Assembly: GCF_001401805.1 (NCBI RefSeq) | Contig: NZ_LKDW01000004.1 | Location: 62,001 to 126,000 of the forward strand | Source: Pseudoalteromonas sp. P1-25 | Lineage (GTDB): Bacteria; Pseudomonadota; Gammaproteobacteria; Enterobacterales; Alteromonadaceae | Direction: 5' to 3' | Length of the DNA: 64,000 nt | Shown: positions 41,906 through 52,100 of the stretch, in pieces | Layout: every line of letters begins with the position of its first letter | How positions within the stretch are numbered: the stretch's first letter is position 1 | Made by a program: the position numbers and the translations under genes | The notes under the pieces: generated by a model | Databases searched by the model: none | What the model saw: the letters and a program-made list of their open reading frames with translations, nothing else | What the model was told of the DNA's origin: nothing

Positions 41906-42151
41906 AATTTTCTCTCATATAATCAAATGTATAACGGTTAATTTTACAGCTTATTTAAGGCGTAGCCCAGTGGCTTTTAGCTTTTATTGCCTAGGCGCTC
42001 ACAACGTAACAATTATTAGTAATAGTGACACTAAAAATTAAAGCTTACCTTTTAACGTGGATTCTTAATGTGCTCGATAGCGCCATACTATTTAAGCCCA
42101 TTAAAGGTACATACTTTGTACTATTTAAAAGTAGCTGCCCCATGCATTGTT

Positions 42152-42214
42152 GTCTAACAACTTACAAAGCAGTCAAGCCCTGACTGGTCATTATTGTTGT
42201 AGTTGGTGTTGGAC
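42152..42214. other. Large imperfect hairpin within a 485-base gene-free stretch
   Basis: The region 41906-42390 contains no supportable gene. Within it GTCTAAC (42152-42158) and GTTGGAC (42208-42214) match attC core consensus sequences RYYYAAC and GTTRRRY. The intervening arms ACTTACAA and TTGTAGTT-type segments pair partly, with AGTCA/TGACT at the tip. It could be an attC-like relic or a chance hairpin. No cassette gene is evident. Confidence 0.25.
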
Positions 42215-42325
42215 TGTTACCTACTTTTAGTTTAAGTGCATTTAGTTTGCTATTGAGGGGTAATTGTATGCTTGTTTTTTATTAGAACGATAAGTTGTTG
42301 CATATATTCACAAATACGCAATATA

Positions 42326-42348
42326 ATGCGAACAATTGTTATTTGCAT
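42326..42348 (+). promoter_or_regulatory. Candidate Fur box
   Basis: ATGCGAACAATTGTTATTTGCAT is an imperfect palindrome around AACAATTGTT. It resembles Fur sites (AATGAGAA and its inverse), though not strongly. Position is 43-65 bases upstream of the PepSY operon start. Iron control of such operons is common; here it rests on this weak match. Confidence 0.35.
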
Positions 42349-42390
42349 GCGCAAAGATGTGCGCTTGCTACTTTTTTAAACGAGCTAAAA

Positions 42391-42678
42391 ATGAATAATA
42401 AAAAAACATTTAGCGCTACAAAGCGTCGCCATTTTATGGCGTGCGTATTAGCACTGGTGACCGCTACGGTAATGATCACCGGTATGACTACCTATTTACC
42501 CTTTCAAATGAGTGAACAAATTTTACTGCCTATTTTACTGTTTCCCATTATTTGGGTAGGGCTGTTTATCTATGCCTACATTTGCGAAAAAGCATGGCAA
42601 CCATTTTTACTCATGATCACTTTGTGTTTAGTGCATGGAGTTTTAAGTTATTTAGCATTAGTGCAGGGACAAGGATGA
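42391..42678 (+). CDS. Small membrane protein, DUF3649-like, first gene of PepSY operon
   Basis: A 95-residue protein with three hydrophobic helices (residues 15-35, 42-65 and 70-90). I start at ATG 42391; an upstream in-frame TTG at 42295 is unlikely. It overlaps the PepSY gene by 4 bases (ATGA). Small DUF3649-type proteins commonly precede PepSY and DUF3325-type proteins in iron-regulated operons near siderophore receptors, which is the basis for the name. Function is unknown. Confidence 0.68.
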   Translation: MNNKKTFSATKRRHFMACVLALVTATVMITGMTTYLPFQMSEQILLPILLFPIIWVGLFIYAYICEKAWQPFLLMITLCLVHGVLSYLALVQGQG

Positions 42679-44270
42679 AATCAATTACATTAAAAAAGCT
42701 ATTCCTATTACATAGCTGGGTGGGTGTAGTTACAGCTGTTCTATTATTTATTGTAGCTTTTACTGGTGCGCTTGCAGTACTTGCCAGACCAGAGCTTAAA
42801 ATTTGGGCTAACCAATCGTTGCATCAAACTCAACATATTCCTAATAGTGAAGTTAATTCGTTAGTAAATACCTACCACGCACAAGTACCTGAAGAGTTTG
42901 GTGAAAATATTCATGTATTTATGCCGACAGGGCATAATTTTCACTTGCTTGCTTTAGTATTCGAGTCTCACCATGGTGATGAAAATTACCAGCAAGAAGT
43001 ACTTAGAGCATTTGAATTTGACCCAGCAAGCTTAGCATTGGTAAATACCTACTATGGTCCAAGTAAGCAATATTATGCCAACAGAAAAACAGATGCAGCT
43101 AGTTACATTGCTGAGTTTCATGCTGACTTACATTTAGGGCGCCCTATAGGTCTTATTTTAACTGGCTTTTTGGGCTTAACGTTATTAGTAAGTACGGTAA
43201 CGGGGCTATTTATACATCGTAAATTAATTAAAGAACTGTTTACCTTTAGATGGCTCAAAGGTTTTGATGTCACTATTAGTGACGGCCACAAAGTAATGGG
43301 TATTTGGGGCAGTATTTTTAATATTGTAATTGGCTTTAGCGGCGCATTTTTAGGCTTGGCCACCGTAATTTTACTACCTGCCGCCGCTTTTGTTAGTTTT
43401 GGTGGCGACCAAGATAAGTTAATAGAAACCTTTACAGCTATCCCTGAACCTATAATTAGTCATGTAAATCAGCCGACTGACATAACCGCTATTTTAGGTG
43501 ATGCGCAGCAACGCTACCCACATGCTGTAATTTTAGATGCCACGGTAATGGCGCATAACGATGCAAACGCACAAGTGTATTTACGTCTTTTAGGAGGCGA
43601 GGCTGTGGCTTCTCAGCTATTGCATTACAATGGACAAGGGGAGTACATCGCTTCAATGAGTAGCTTTGGCGATATAGCAGGGGTATCAATTAAAATTATT
43701 GAAATACTCTTCCCATTACACTTTGGTAATTTTGCTGGATTATTTGTGAAACTACTTTGGGTAATGCTTGGTTTAGCATGTGCCTTAATGCCACTTTCAG
43801 GCATGATGATGTGGTTAGCAAAGCGTAGCAGAGGTAGCACACCAACGCTTAGTGCTGGCGCATATGCAAAGTGGAACCGCTTTATTATAGGCAGTTGCGG
43901 CGGTTTAGTGCTTGCCTGTTGTGTATTATTCCCTATGCAAATACTTTTAAATTATGCCGTGGCAGGTGTTGAGCACAACGCTTACTTTGGGCCGCTATTT
44001 TTTTACTCGTGGTTAGTTTGGCTAGTAATTGCCATATTTTGGCAAAACTATAAAAGCTACTTTAAAGCCACTGTGCTATTTTGCGCTCTGTCACTAATGA
44101 GTGTTTTACCACTTAATAGCGTGTTAGGTGTAAATAATGTTATTAACGCAAACAGTACCTTGGTAGTAGTTACCGATATCAGCTTTTTAATTGTTGGACT
44201 GGCGTTTTTATGGGGGTACTTAAAAACACACTCTGCAGCAACGCCACTTACAGAGGTAAAAACAGCATGA
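42675..44270 (+). CDS. PepSY-associated TM-helix protein (iron-regulated type)
   Basis: A 531-residue inner-membrane protein. The start is ATG 42675, overlapping the preceding stop; the longer frame at 42552 uses a non-ATG start inside the upstream gene. The N-terminal LHSWVGVVTAVLLFIVAFTGAL is typical of the PepSY_TM family. A periplasmic PepSY-like part follows, with further helices near residues 180-205, 220-250 and 375-530. Conserved histidines occur at HSW, HADLHLGRP and DGHKVMG. Homologues such as PiuB are linked to ferric-siderophore use and may reduce siderophores. The operon overlaps at both ends by ATGA. No receptor is adjacent. Confidence 0.82.
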   Translation: MKSITLKKLFLLHSWVGVVTAVLLFIVAFTGALAVLARPELKIWANQSLHQTQHIPNSEVNSLVNTYHAQVPEEFGENIHVFMPTGHNFHLLALVFESHHGDENYQQEVLRAFEFDPASLALVNTYYGPSKQYYANRKTDAASYIAEFHADLHLGRPIGLILTGFLGLTLLVSTVTGLFIHRKLIKELFTFRWLKGFDVTISDGHKVMGIWGSIFNIVIGFSGAFLGLATVILLPAAAFVSFGGDQDKLIETFTAIPEPIISHVNQPTDITAILGDAQQRYPHAVILDATVMAHNDANAQVYLRLLGGEAVASQLLHYNGQGEYIASMSSFGDIAGVSIKIIEILFPLHFGNFAGLFVKLLWVMLGLACALMPLSGMMMWLAKRSRGSTPTLSAGAYAKWNRFIIGSCGGLVLACCVLFPMQILLNYAVAGVEHNAYFGPLFFYSWLVWLVIAIFWQNYKSYFKATVLFCALSLMSVLPLNSVLGVNNVINANSTLVVVTDISFLIVGLAFLWGYLKTHSAATPLTEVKTA

Positions 44271-44506
44271 ATACTTTGGCGATAGTGATTGCGTTAATGT
44301 GTTTACTAGCTGCTTTATTATTAATGAGAAGTAAGCACTACAAAGTAACCCATAAATGGCTGTACTGTTTTGTTTTAACAGCTATTGCCTTGGCATGTTT
44401 TATACATGTTTACGCTATAATAGCGGGTGTTGTATGCACCATTGCAGCGTTTACCGTAATGGGCATACTGGTTACGGTGTATTTAGGTAAACAGCGCTTA
44501 AGTTAA
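44267..44506 (+). CDS. Small membrane protein, DUF3325-like, third gene of PepSY operon
   Basis: A 79-residue protein with three hydrophobic helices; ATG 44267 overlaps the PepSY stop as ATGA. DUF3325-type proteins occupy this place in related iron operons. It converges on the patatin gene and overlaps it by 9 bases. Function is unknown. Confidence 0.68.
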   Translation: MNTLAIVIALMCLLAALLLMRSKHYKVTHKWLYCFVLTAIALACFIHVYAIIAGVVCTIAAFTVMGILVTVYLGKQRLS

Positions 44507-45334
44507 AAAGGCTTTGGCTGTATCAATTCCCATTTTATACCCATCGTTGAGCCGTTTAACGTTTTTGGTTGTACGGCCCACTCTAAATTGAGGCGGTGGG
44601 GCAATGACATTGATTTTGCAATCTTTAGGCGGGTTATTAATAAAATCTATGCTCCTGTTGTAAACGTGCGCTCTGTTCGTCGCGCTTTTTATGAGAGCTG
44701 GGTAGTTTTTATATAGTTTTTTAGTTAACCACTGGGATCTATTTGGCTTTTTTCTATAACCTAATGGCTGAGAAAGTACGACGGTTATTTCTTTAGCACC
44801 CATTTCGTAAGCTTTTATAACAGGAATAGAGTCTGCTACGCCGCCATCGGTCATCGCAATATCATTAATAATAGGGTAGTTGCGATACGCAATAGGGATA
44901 GCACACGATGCCTTAAGTTGCTCTATCATTAAATCGCTCGTTGCTTTTAGGTATTGAGGTTGCCCTGTGGTGATGGCGGTGGAGACGATATAAAATTCAT
45001 GAGCCGCTTTTGCAAAAGTGTTTGTGTTTAGCGGGATCTCATCAATGGTTGCTTGCCACAGCCAATCTAAATCAAACAAGTGTCCGCCTTTGATAAAGCG
45101 CGCTAAGTTAATAAATTCTGGCCGACACGAAAAATCGGTAATCACATGGTAATTTCGTTTAGGTTGTTGGCATAAATAAGCGGCTATATTGGTAGCGCCA
45201 GCAGAAACCCCAAAATAATTAGTAAAAGGCTGATAACGCTGCGCTAAAAACTCATCAAGCACCCCGGCGGCAAAAATACCGCGCATTGCCCCTCCCTCGA
45301 CGACTAAAGAATGTTTATTGTTATTATTAATCAT
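44498..45334 (-). CDS. Patatin-like phospholipase (YjjU-like)
   Basis: A 278-residue patatin-family acyl hydrolase. The oxyanion loop is GGAMRG at residues 14-19, nucleophile S44 in GVSAGA, and the dyad aspartate D163 in MTDGGVADS. No signal peptide, so cytoplasmic. The sequence is closest to the bacterial YjjU group. A strong GGGAGG site precedes the ATG. The expected activity is phospholipase A or lysophospholipase; the substrate is not known. Confidence 0.88.
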   Translation of the reverse strand: MINNNNKHSLVVEGGAMRGIFAAGVLDEFLAQRYQPFTNYFGVSAGATNIAAYLCQQPKRNYHVITDFSCRPEFINLARFIKGGHLFDLDWLWQATIDEIPLNTNTFAKAAHEFYIVSTAITTGQPQYLKATSDLMIEQLKASCAIPIAYRNYPIINDIAMTDGGVADSIPVIKAYEMGAKEITVVLSQPLGYRKKPNRSQWLTKKLYKNYPALIKSATNRAHVYNRSIDFINNPPKDCKINVIAPPPQFRVGRTTKNVKRLNDGYKMGIDTAKAFLT

Positions 45335-45688
45335 ACTATTACCTCCCTTTAGATGATATTACCAACTAACTAAGTAAAGCGCGATCAAATGCTTAAAATA
45401 ATTATACCCATCTGACATATTACTTAATTCATTTAAGGAATGAAACGTGATGTTAGCGGTGCTAAAAATTTTGATATAAACAGACGAATTACGAAACTTT
45501 AACCCCGTCATCTACATGTTTATTATTTGAGACTAAGCCACTTAATTAAGCTATTTAGTATTAGTGCACTGTTTAGCTTAGAAAACGTGCCTAGTTGTTA
45601 ATGTGTTTTGATTAATCGTAAGTGTCGGGTATTTCTGATAAGGTATTTATTAATACAAGGCTTTGTTAATAATAAAGAATCGTTATTT
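45335..45688. other. 354-base divergent intergenic region
   Basis: AT-rich spacer between the divergent patatin and SMP-30 genes. I see no gene or convincing operator. The first 81 bases of the longer SMP-30 frame (45608-45688) lack family similarity and are treated as leader. Confidence 0.55.
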
Positions 45689-46561
45689 ATGACTGACTCA
45701 AATGTGACCGTATTTAGTAATCTACAAAATAAGTTAGGTGAAAGCCCGCTTTGGCACCCTTTGCTTGAAACGCTATTTTGGGTAGACATAGAAAAAAATC
45801 TATTGCTGAGTATGTGTCTGACAAAACCAGACTCGTTAGCTCAAGTTGAAATGCAAGATACGGTTTCGGCCTTAGCGTGGCTTGACAAGGCACACCTTAT
45901 TATTGGCACCAGTACGGGTATTTATAAATACCATATAGCTTCTGGGGTGCGCCAAACGCTTACATTTTTAGAAAACACCCAGCCTACACGACGCGCTAAC
46001 GATGGCCGAGCCGACCCTTGGGGTGGGTTTTGGCTAAGTACTATGGATAAAAGCGCCCGCTCAGGCGGGGGAAAAATTTACCGATTTTATCAAAATTCGC
46101 TTAATTGTGTGGTGCAAGGGTTAACCATCCCCAACGGTCTTTGTTTTGATAAAGCACGCTCACGCGCGTATTACTGCGACTCTAAAGCCAGTTGTATTTT
46201 TTCTTTGAATGTACACCCACAAAGTGGTGAGCCTATTTTACCAGCGAGTGTTTTTTATCAATTTAAAAATACTGAAGTGGACCCAGACGGTTGTGTGATT
46301 GATGCACAAGGGAATTTATGGCTTGCAGTGTGGGATATGGGCTGCGTTATGTGTTTATCCCCAAATGGGGAAGTTTTACAAACACAACCATTACCCGCTA
46401 AAAAGCCTACAAGCGTTGTGTTTGGTGGCAAAAACGCGCAGTGGCTATTTGTAACGTCTGCAGATGATAGTAATGTAAAAACTAACCAGTCATTACAAGG
46501 TAATGTATTTAAAATAACAGGCATACAAAACGGGCAGCTAGAGCCGCCCGTGATGCTATGA
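45689..46561 (+). CDS. SMP-30/gluconolactonase-family lactonase
   Basis: A 290-residue six-bladed beta-propeller lactonase. The metal-binding glutamate is in LGESPLWHP; other family segments are RANDGRADPWGGFWLSTMD, IPNGLCFD and DPDGCVID. I choose the ATG at 45689 since the first 27 residues of the longer frame are not family-like. Members hydrolyse sugar lactones such as gluconolactone or L-arabinolactone. No sugar dehydrogenase is in the same operon; the GMC and MocA-type genes are 11 and 14 kb away. Confidence 0.87.
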   Translation: MTDSNVTVFSNLQNKLGESPLWHPLLETLFWVDIEKNLLLSMCLTKPDSLAQVEMQDTVSALAWLDKAHLIIGTSTGIYKYHIASGVRQTLTFLENTQPTRRANDGRADPWGGFWLSTMDKSARSGGGKIYRFYQNSLNCVVQGLTIPNGLCFDKARSRAYYCDSKASCIFSLNVHPQSGEPILPASVFYQFKNTEVDPDGCVIDAQGNLWLAVWDMGCVMCLSPNGEVLQTQPLPAKKPTSVVFGGKNAQWLFVTSADDSNVKTNQSLQGNVFKITGIQNGQLEPPVML

Positions 46562-46571
46562 TTGAATTTAG

Positions 46572-48014
46572 TTATTTAAATTGGCACACTTTATTTCGTC
46601 CTGTTTCTTTTGCTTTGTAGAGTGCTTGGTCGGCTTTATTTATAAAGCATTGCGGTGTGCTGTTTTTATCCGGCATGGCAGAATAAAAACCAATACTTAA
46701 CGTTAGGTACTCACTTACACTAGATTTATTGTGTTTTATGCCTGCCGCTTTAATTGTTTGTTGAATTAAGCGGGTAAATTGCAGGCAGTCTTGCTCATTA
46801 GTTGCCGGTAAAATTACGGCAAATTCTTCACCTCCATAGCGTGCGGTTAAATCGCCCTCGCGTCGGCATTGCGCCTTAAGCGCAGCTGCTACTTTTACTA
46901 AGGCTTCGTCGCCTTGCTGATGGCCATAACTGTCGTTGTAGTTTTTAAAGAAATCTATATCGCACATAATTAAACTAACGGGTTGTTCAGCACGTGCGCA
47001 GCGCTTAATTTCACTCTCTAGTGCTTTGTCGAAACATCGCCGGTTTGCAATTGAGGTGAGGCTGTCGGTATTTACAAGTTGGTTGAGCTTTTGATTCGCA
47101 GTTATTAGCTGCTGTTGTATGCGTTGAAGTTCTTGCTTGTAATTTAAATTTTTAAATGCGTTAGCAATTATCTCGCCTACAAGCTTTATTCTAATTAAAT
47201 CTAGGTCTGTCCATTCGCGTTTTTGTTTTACACAGTCACAACCTATAAAGCCTACCAGCTCTTTATCGTAGCGAAGGCCAATACATAATACTGATTGAAT
47301 TCCTTCACGCTCTAGTTCTTGTTTTTCTTTAGTTGCTTTTATTGGGAGACTGGCAACATCATTTACTTTAAATAAGTGCGTGGTATCCATTAAATTAGCG
47401 AAGTAGGGGAGTGAGTTTGTTGGGACATGTTGTAGCTGCTCTTTAAACGCCTGAATGCCTTGATTAACCCATTCATGAGTATTACGCATTGACTTACCAT
47501 CTTCAGAGAATTTAAATAAGTAGCTTCTATCGGCATGGCAAACAGTGCCAATGGCTTTAAGTGCAAACCCTATATGCGTATCAATATTGTCATTTTGGAT
47601 ATCTATTAAATCAGTAGAAATTTTTGAGATTATTTTATCAAAGTTATATTGCGCATCTTGGTTGTGCTCAATAACTTCAAACGTTGCTATATGTAAGTGT
47701 TTATTTAGCTGGGCGAGTTTGGCATTTAGCAACAGGCTTTTGGTTTGTTTTTGTAATAATACGTGGCAGTTAGTATTTATCACCAAGTATTTTTCAAACA
47801 ATTGCTCAATCGTAAATTGTTTTCTACTCTCAGGGCTGCTGAGCTTAAGGTGCTTAAAATCAGCCTTGTTTAGGGTGTGTTTTTCAGGTAGGTCAAATAT
47901 AAGCTGTGCTTGCGAGTTTGCTTTATAGGTGTGTTTTTTAACGTCATAAAGTACAACAGCAAATGGAATAAGCTTAACAGTACTCCAAATATCCTCTAAT
48001 TGTTTTAAGCCCAC
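46572..48014 (-). CDS. PAS/GAF-linked diguanylate cyclase
   Basis: A 480-residue soluble protein. A PAS-like N-terminus (about 10-110), GAF domain (about 130-295), short coiled coil and C-terminal GGDEF domain (about 315-480). The catalytic motif GGEEF lies at residues 394-398, and the allosteric I-site R385-x-x-D388 sits at the correct distance, so active and feedback-inhibited c-di-GMP synthesis is expected. GTG start at 48014 behind GGAG. Converges on the SMP-30 gene. Confidence 0.9.
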   Translation of the reverse strand: MGLKQLEDIWSTVKLIPFAVVLYDVKKHTYKANSQAQLIFDLPEKHTLNKADFKHLKLSSPESRKQFTIEQLFEKYLVINTNCHVLLQKQTKSLLLNAKLAQLNKHLHIATFEVIEHNQDAQYNFDKIISKISTDLIDIQNDNIDTHIGFALKAIGTVCHADRSYLFKFSEDGKSMRNTHEWVNQGIQAFKEQLQHVPTNSLPYFANLMDTTHLFKVNDVASLPIKATKEKQELEREGIQSVLCIGLRYDKELVGFIGCDCVKQKREWTDLDLIRIKLVGEIIANAFKNLNYKQELQRIQQQLITANQKLNQLVNTDSLTSIANRRCFDKALESEIKRCARAEQPVSLIMCDIDFFKNYNDSYGHQQGDEALVKVAAALKAQCRREGDLTARYGGEEFAVILPATNEQDCLQFTRLIQQTIKAAGIKHNKSSVSEYLTLSIGFYSAMPDKNSTPQCFINKADQALYKAKETGRNKVCQFK

Positions 48015-48213
48015 TCATTGCTCCAGTTGCTTGTTTATAGAATGTGTTATTCCCTTTATGTATTGTTTAGTACAGTTTTAGCAATTTTGCTAAGTTTTTA
48101 GTGCGTTTAAAGGTGCTTCGTATTACAATTGCAACTGTATATCATTGCCCTTTTCTACTCTAAGCCATCTGCCGGCTTATTTGCAATTTAAGTATAGGTT
48201 TTTCAAGCTTTTC

Positions 48214-49110
48214 ATGACAGAAATCACTACACACCAAGCGTCTCGTCGTCGGCTACTTATCGCTTTGGCGATCACATGTTCATTTATGGTAATTCAGGTT
48301 ATTGGCGCTTATTACGCAAATTCGCTTGCTGTGCTTGCTGATGCGGGGCACTTATTTGTGCATAACAGCTCGCTATTTATTGCTCTTATTGCCTCTACCT
48401 TAGCCATTCACTTTGCTAAAACTTATAACGATGGCTACCAACGCGCTGAACTTATTGGTGGTCTTATAAATGGTCTGCTGTATTTGGCTATTAGTTCCGT
48501 TATTTTATATGAAGGTATTGAAAGAATCTCCCATCATAACGATGGCCATGATTTAGAAATAAACAGCTTTTTAATGTCGAGTATTGCCTCTGTAGGATTT
48601 TTATTTCATGGTGCCGCAGCGTGGGTACTTTACAAAGGGCGCAAAGCGAGCATTAATGTTTACGCTGTGTTTTTACATTCGTTTTTCGATATTATATCGA
48701 CCATTTCTACGTTTATAGCCGGTGTACTCATTTACTATACAGGTTGGAGCATTATTGATATTTTATCGAGCATGTTGATAGCCTCGTTTGTGCTCTTTAC
48801 AGGCGGTAAAGTAATTACTAGTTGTATTAAAGGACTGTTTTTTAATAGCGCTAAATTGCCTAAAGTAAAAGACATTGAGCAATCTATTACCGACTTAGAG
48901 CATGTACATAATGTACATAATGTGACGGTACTGCGTAAAGACAATGATATTATTGTCGGCGCTCATGTAGTGTTAAAACAGCATTGTACTATTGAAAAGC
49001 ACGACGAAGCTTGTCGCTTAAAAATAGAAAAGCTCCTTGCGGCTCGTTTTAATGTTAAAAGCAGTGTATTGCAAATAGAGAGCCACGAATGCCAACATAT
49101 TCATAGCTAA
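48214..49110 (+). CDS. CDF-family cation efflux protein with atypical TM2 motif
   Basis: A protein of about 299 residues from ATG 48214. Six hydrophobic helices and a C-terminal cytosolic domain ending HECQHIHS. CDF transporters exchange Zn2+ or other divalent cations for protons. The TM5 site is canonical (H155-x3-D159 in HSFFDII). In TM2, where CzcD/ZitB-type proteins have H-x3-D, this one reads H46-LFV-H50 (ADAGHLFVHN). The His-rich loop between TM4 and TM5 is short (HHNDGHD, about 108-113). It overlaps the convergent 1500-residue gene by 4 bases. Confidence 0.82.
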   Translation: MTEITTHQASRRRLLIALAITCSFMVIQVIGAYYANSLAVLADAGHLFVHNSSLFIALIASTLAIHFAKTYNDGYQRAELIGGLINGLLYLAISSVILYEGIERISHHNDGHDLEINSFLMSSIASVGFLFHGAAAWVLYKGRKASINVYAVFLHSFFDIISTISTFIAGVLIYYTGWSIIDILSSMLIASFVLFTGGKVITSCIKGLFFNSAKLPKVKDIEQSITDLEHVHNVHNVTVLRKDNDIIVGAHVVLKQHCTIEKHDEACRLKIEKLLAARFNVKSSVLQIESHECQHIHS

Positions 49111-52100
49111 TTGTTTATTAAACTCTGAATATGCTCAATGGTTTCTGCGCTTTGCAATTGCTGTGCGCGCATTGGTTTTGCAAAATAATAACCTTGCACA
49201 ACATGACAGCCTAAGCCTTCTAAAAACGCTTTTTGTTGCTTAGTTTCAACGCCCTCGGCTATGCAATAAAGCCCAAGGTTTTGGGCCAAAGTATAAATGG
49301 TTTTGATTATAGACTCATCACTCTTATCACTCCCAATACTGTTAACAAAGCTTTGATCTATTTTAATAACATCGATAGGGAACTGACTTAGATAGGTGAG
49401 TGATGAGTAGCCAGTACCAAAATCATCCAGTAAAAGCTTAAAGCCAGCAGCCTTTAATTTTTGTAATTGTTTAGCGGCTTTTTGCTTATCTTCGAGCAAT
49501 ATGTTTTCAGTTATTTCTAAGCGCAGCTGCACTGGGCTCATTTTATGGTGTTTTAAAATATTAATCAGTTTGGTGGCTATATTGGTTCTCAAAATGTGTT
49601 TTGGTGACAAATTAAGCGAGATATAAAATAATGGGTTTTTAGCTAAAGTAGGTGCTAGTTCAGATAGCGCACGCTCTAAAGCTTGTTCAGTCAACGCTTC
49701 AATAAGGCCTGTTTCTTCTGCTAATGGGATAAATAAAGCCGGTGAGACAAATTGACCGTTATTTTCCCAGCGCATTAGTAATTCAACGCCATTAATTGTT
49801 TGCGCTTGCGTATCGATAATGGGTTGGTAATGATTAAATAACAGCTGATCTTTAGCGGCATCTTTTAAATCGTTTTCAAGGATGAGTTTTTGTTTTATTT
49901 TCTCGTTCATCGAGTCATTAAAAAACTTAAAGCCGTTTCTGCCAGCCTGCTTTGCGTGCATCATGGCTACGTCTGCATTTCTGATCAATAAATCTGTTGA
50001 ACTGGCATCATACGGGTATAAAGCGACGCCTATACTTGCAGATATATTTATAGAAAAATCTTCAATAATCACTTTATTAGCAAGTTCTGAGCTTATGCCT
50101 TTAACTGTTTGATTAAGAATCGAAATGTCTTCAACTTTATCTATAAGGACTAAAAACTCGTCACCGCTTTGGCGACCAAGTGTGGCATTACTTGGCAGCA
50201 TTGAACTTACCCTTTGGGTAATATTACATAGAAGCTGATCACCAACAGCGTGTCCAAACGTGTCATTTACCGGTTTAAATTTATCCAAGTCAATAAATAA
50301 TAATGCGCTTTGCGTTAGTTGTTCACGCGCAATCTCAATAGATTGACTGATTTTTTGATGCATTAAACTGCGGTTAGGCAACTGTGTGAGCGGATCGAAG
50401 TTAGCTAAATAACGTAGCTCATCTTCGGCCTTTTTTTGCTCGGTTAGATCGGATATAACAATTACATAATAGCTAATGCTGTTTGCTTCTTTCGCGATTG
50501 CGGTAGCACTTATATGGATCGGGTGGTGCTGATTAGTCGCGGTTTTAATAATGGTATCAGTTCGCCAGTTTTGCTTAGCGGTTAAGGTTTTTAATGTGTT
50601 GGCATAGCGTTTACATTGCGCTTTACCTATCGCTTTAACAAACACTTTTAAGCTTAGTGGTTGCGTATGACTTTGTGAGAAGGTTTTTATAAAACTGTTG
50701 TTTGCAGAAACCGGCACTAAGTTATTATCTAAAATAAGCAACCAGTCATTTATCTGTCCAAACGCCTCACCTAAAATGTTGGCTTGCTGTTCATTGGCAC
50801 GTTGCTCAGTAATGTTGGTGTATATACCAGATACAGAGACAGGCTTGTGTGTTTGTTCATCATAAATAATTTGCCCTAAATCTTGATACCATAGCCAATG
50901 GCCCAACTTGTGCTTTAACCGGTATGTTGCTTGCCAATGCTCTTGCTTTTTTTGCTTTGTAAAATTTAACCAATGAGAAATCACGCGTGGTTTATCTTCA
51001 GGGTGAATCAAAGCTAAATAGTGCTTTAGTGGTATGCGTTTTGGTAAATTTGTATAACCAAGTTCACTACCACGGTTAGTATTTACCGACTCGTCGTGGT
51101 AGTGGTAGTCCCAAATGCCACTTTTATTGTTTGTAAGGGCAAGCTCGGTTTGTTTTTGCGAGTGTATAGTCGCTTTTTGCGCATTAGCGATAGCTAGCTG
51201 CCTGCTTCTGTATTGCCAAAAAAGTAAACACAATATAGTGCTTATAATTAAAATATAAGCCGCATACGCATAAGGAGACTTCCATGGCGCGTACGCCACT
51301 TTAAAATTTAACAGCGCCGGCTTCGACTCTGTCGCACTATTAAAATTATATGCGCTGGCCGTTAATTGGTAATTACCTGGCGGTAGCGTTGTAAAAAATA
51401 TTTTATTTGTCTTTAAATTATCATACTCGAGTGAAGTAGGCCCTTGAAGCGTAATTTTGTAACGTGTTTCCGCGCTATTTTGAAAATCAAAATTTGAAAA
51501 GCTTACCTCTAAGCCCATATCTTCATGTGTTAATTCCAACGCAGAGACGGCAAACTGACTGGGTTTATAGTTTAAGTCGCGCGACATTAACCTAATATCG
51601 GTTATTGCCGTGGTTGTTTGTTTGCTTTGCTGTAAAAACTCAGCTGGGTCAAACGAAATCGCACCATAACTGCTGCCAAACATAATATTGTTATTTTTAA
51701 GCGTAATGGCCCCTAAGGTACTAAATGAATTAACCGACAAACCATCTTTTACCGTAAAAACTCGCAGCCTTAACGTGTCGGTATTTAAGCGGTACAAACC
51801 ATTTTTGCTGCTAAACCATAAATACCCATAGTCATCGCTAATAAGTGAATAAATAGACTGCGTTTTTAGCGCATTAGTGACGTTAAAGTGGTGTTTTTTT
51901 TCATAGCTTTGTGCATCAATTCCCACTAAGCCTTCACTGGTTGTGGCAAGCCATAAAATGTTGTTTTTATCAATCAACCAGTTTTCTACTGTGTGGTAAC
52001 TTTGGTTGCCTTTTTTACTGGTTTTATAAATAGCGGTTAAGGTGTTTGTTTGCTCGTTATATCGATAAAAATGGGTGGTTGTGCTTATTACAAACTCATT

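Noticed and set aside
42552..42674. Extended N-terminus of the PepSY protein
   Set aside because: The frame opens at a non-ATG codon inside the preceding gene. ATG at 42675 has the ATGA overlap and the family-typical N-terminus.
48900..48935. TACATAATG direct repeat in the CDF gene
   Set aside because: It encodes HVHNVHNV, a normal part of the CDF cytosolic domain, so no separate repeat function is needed.
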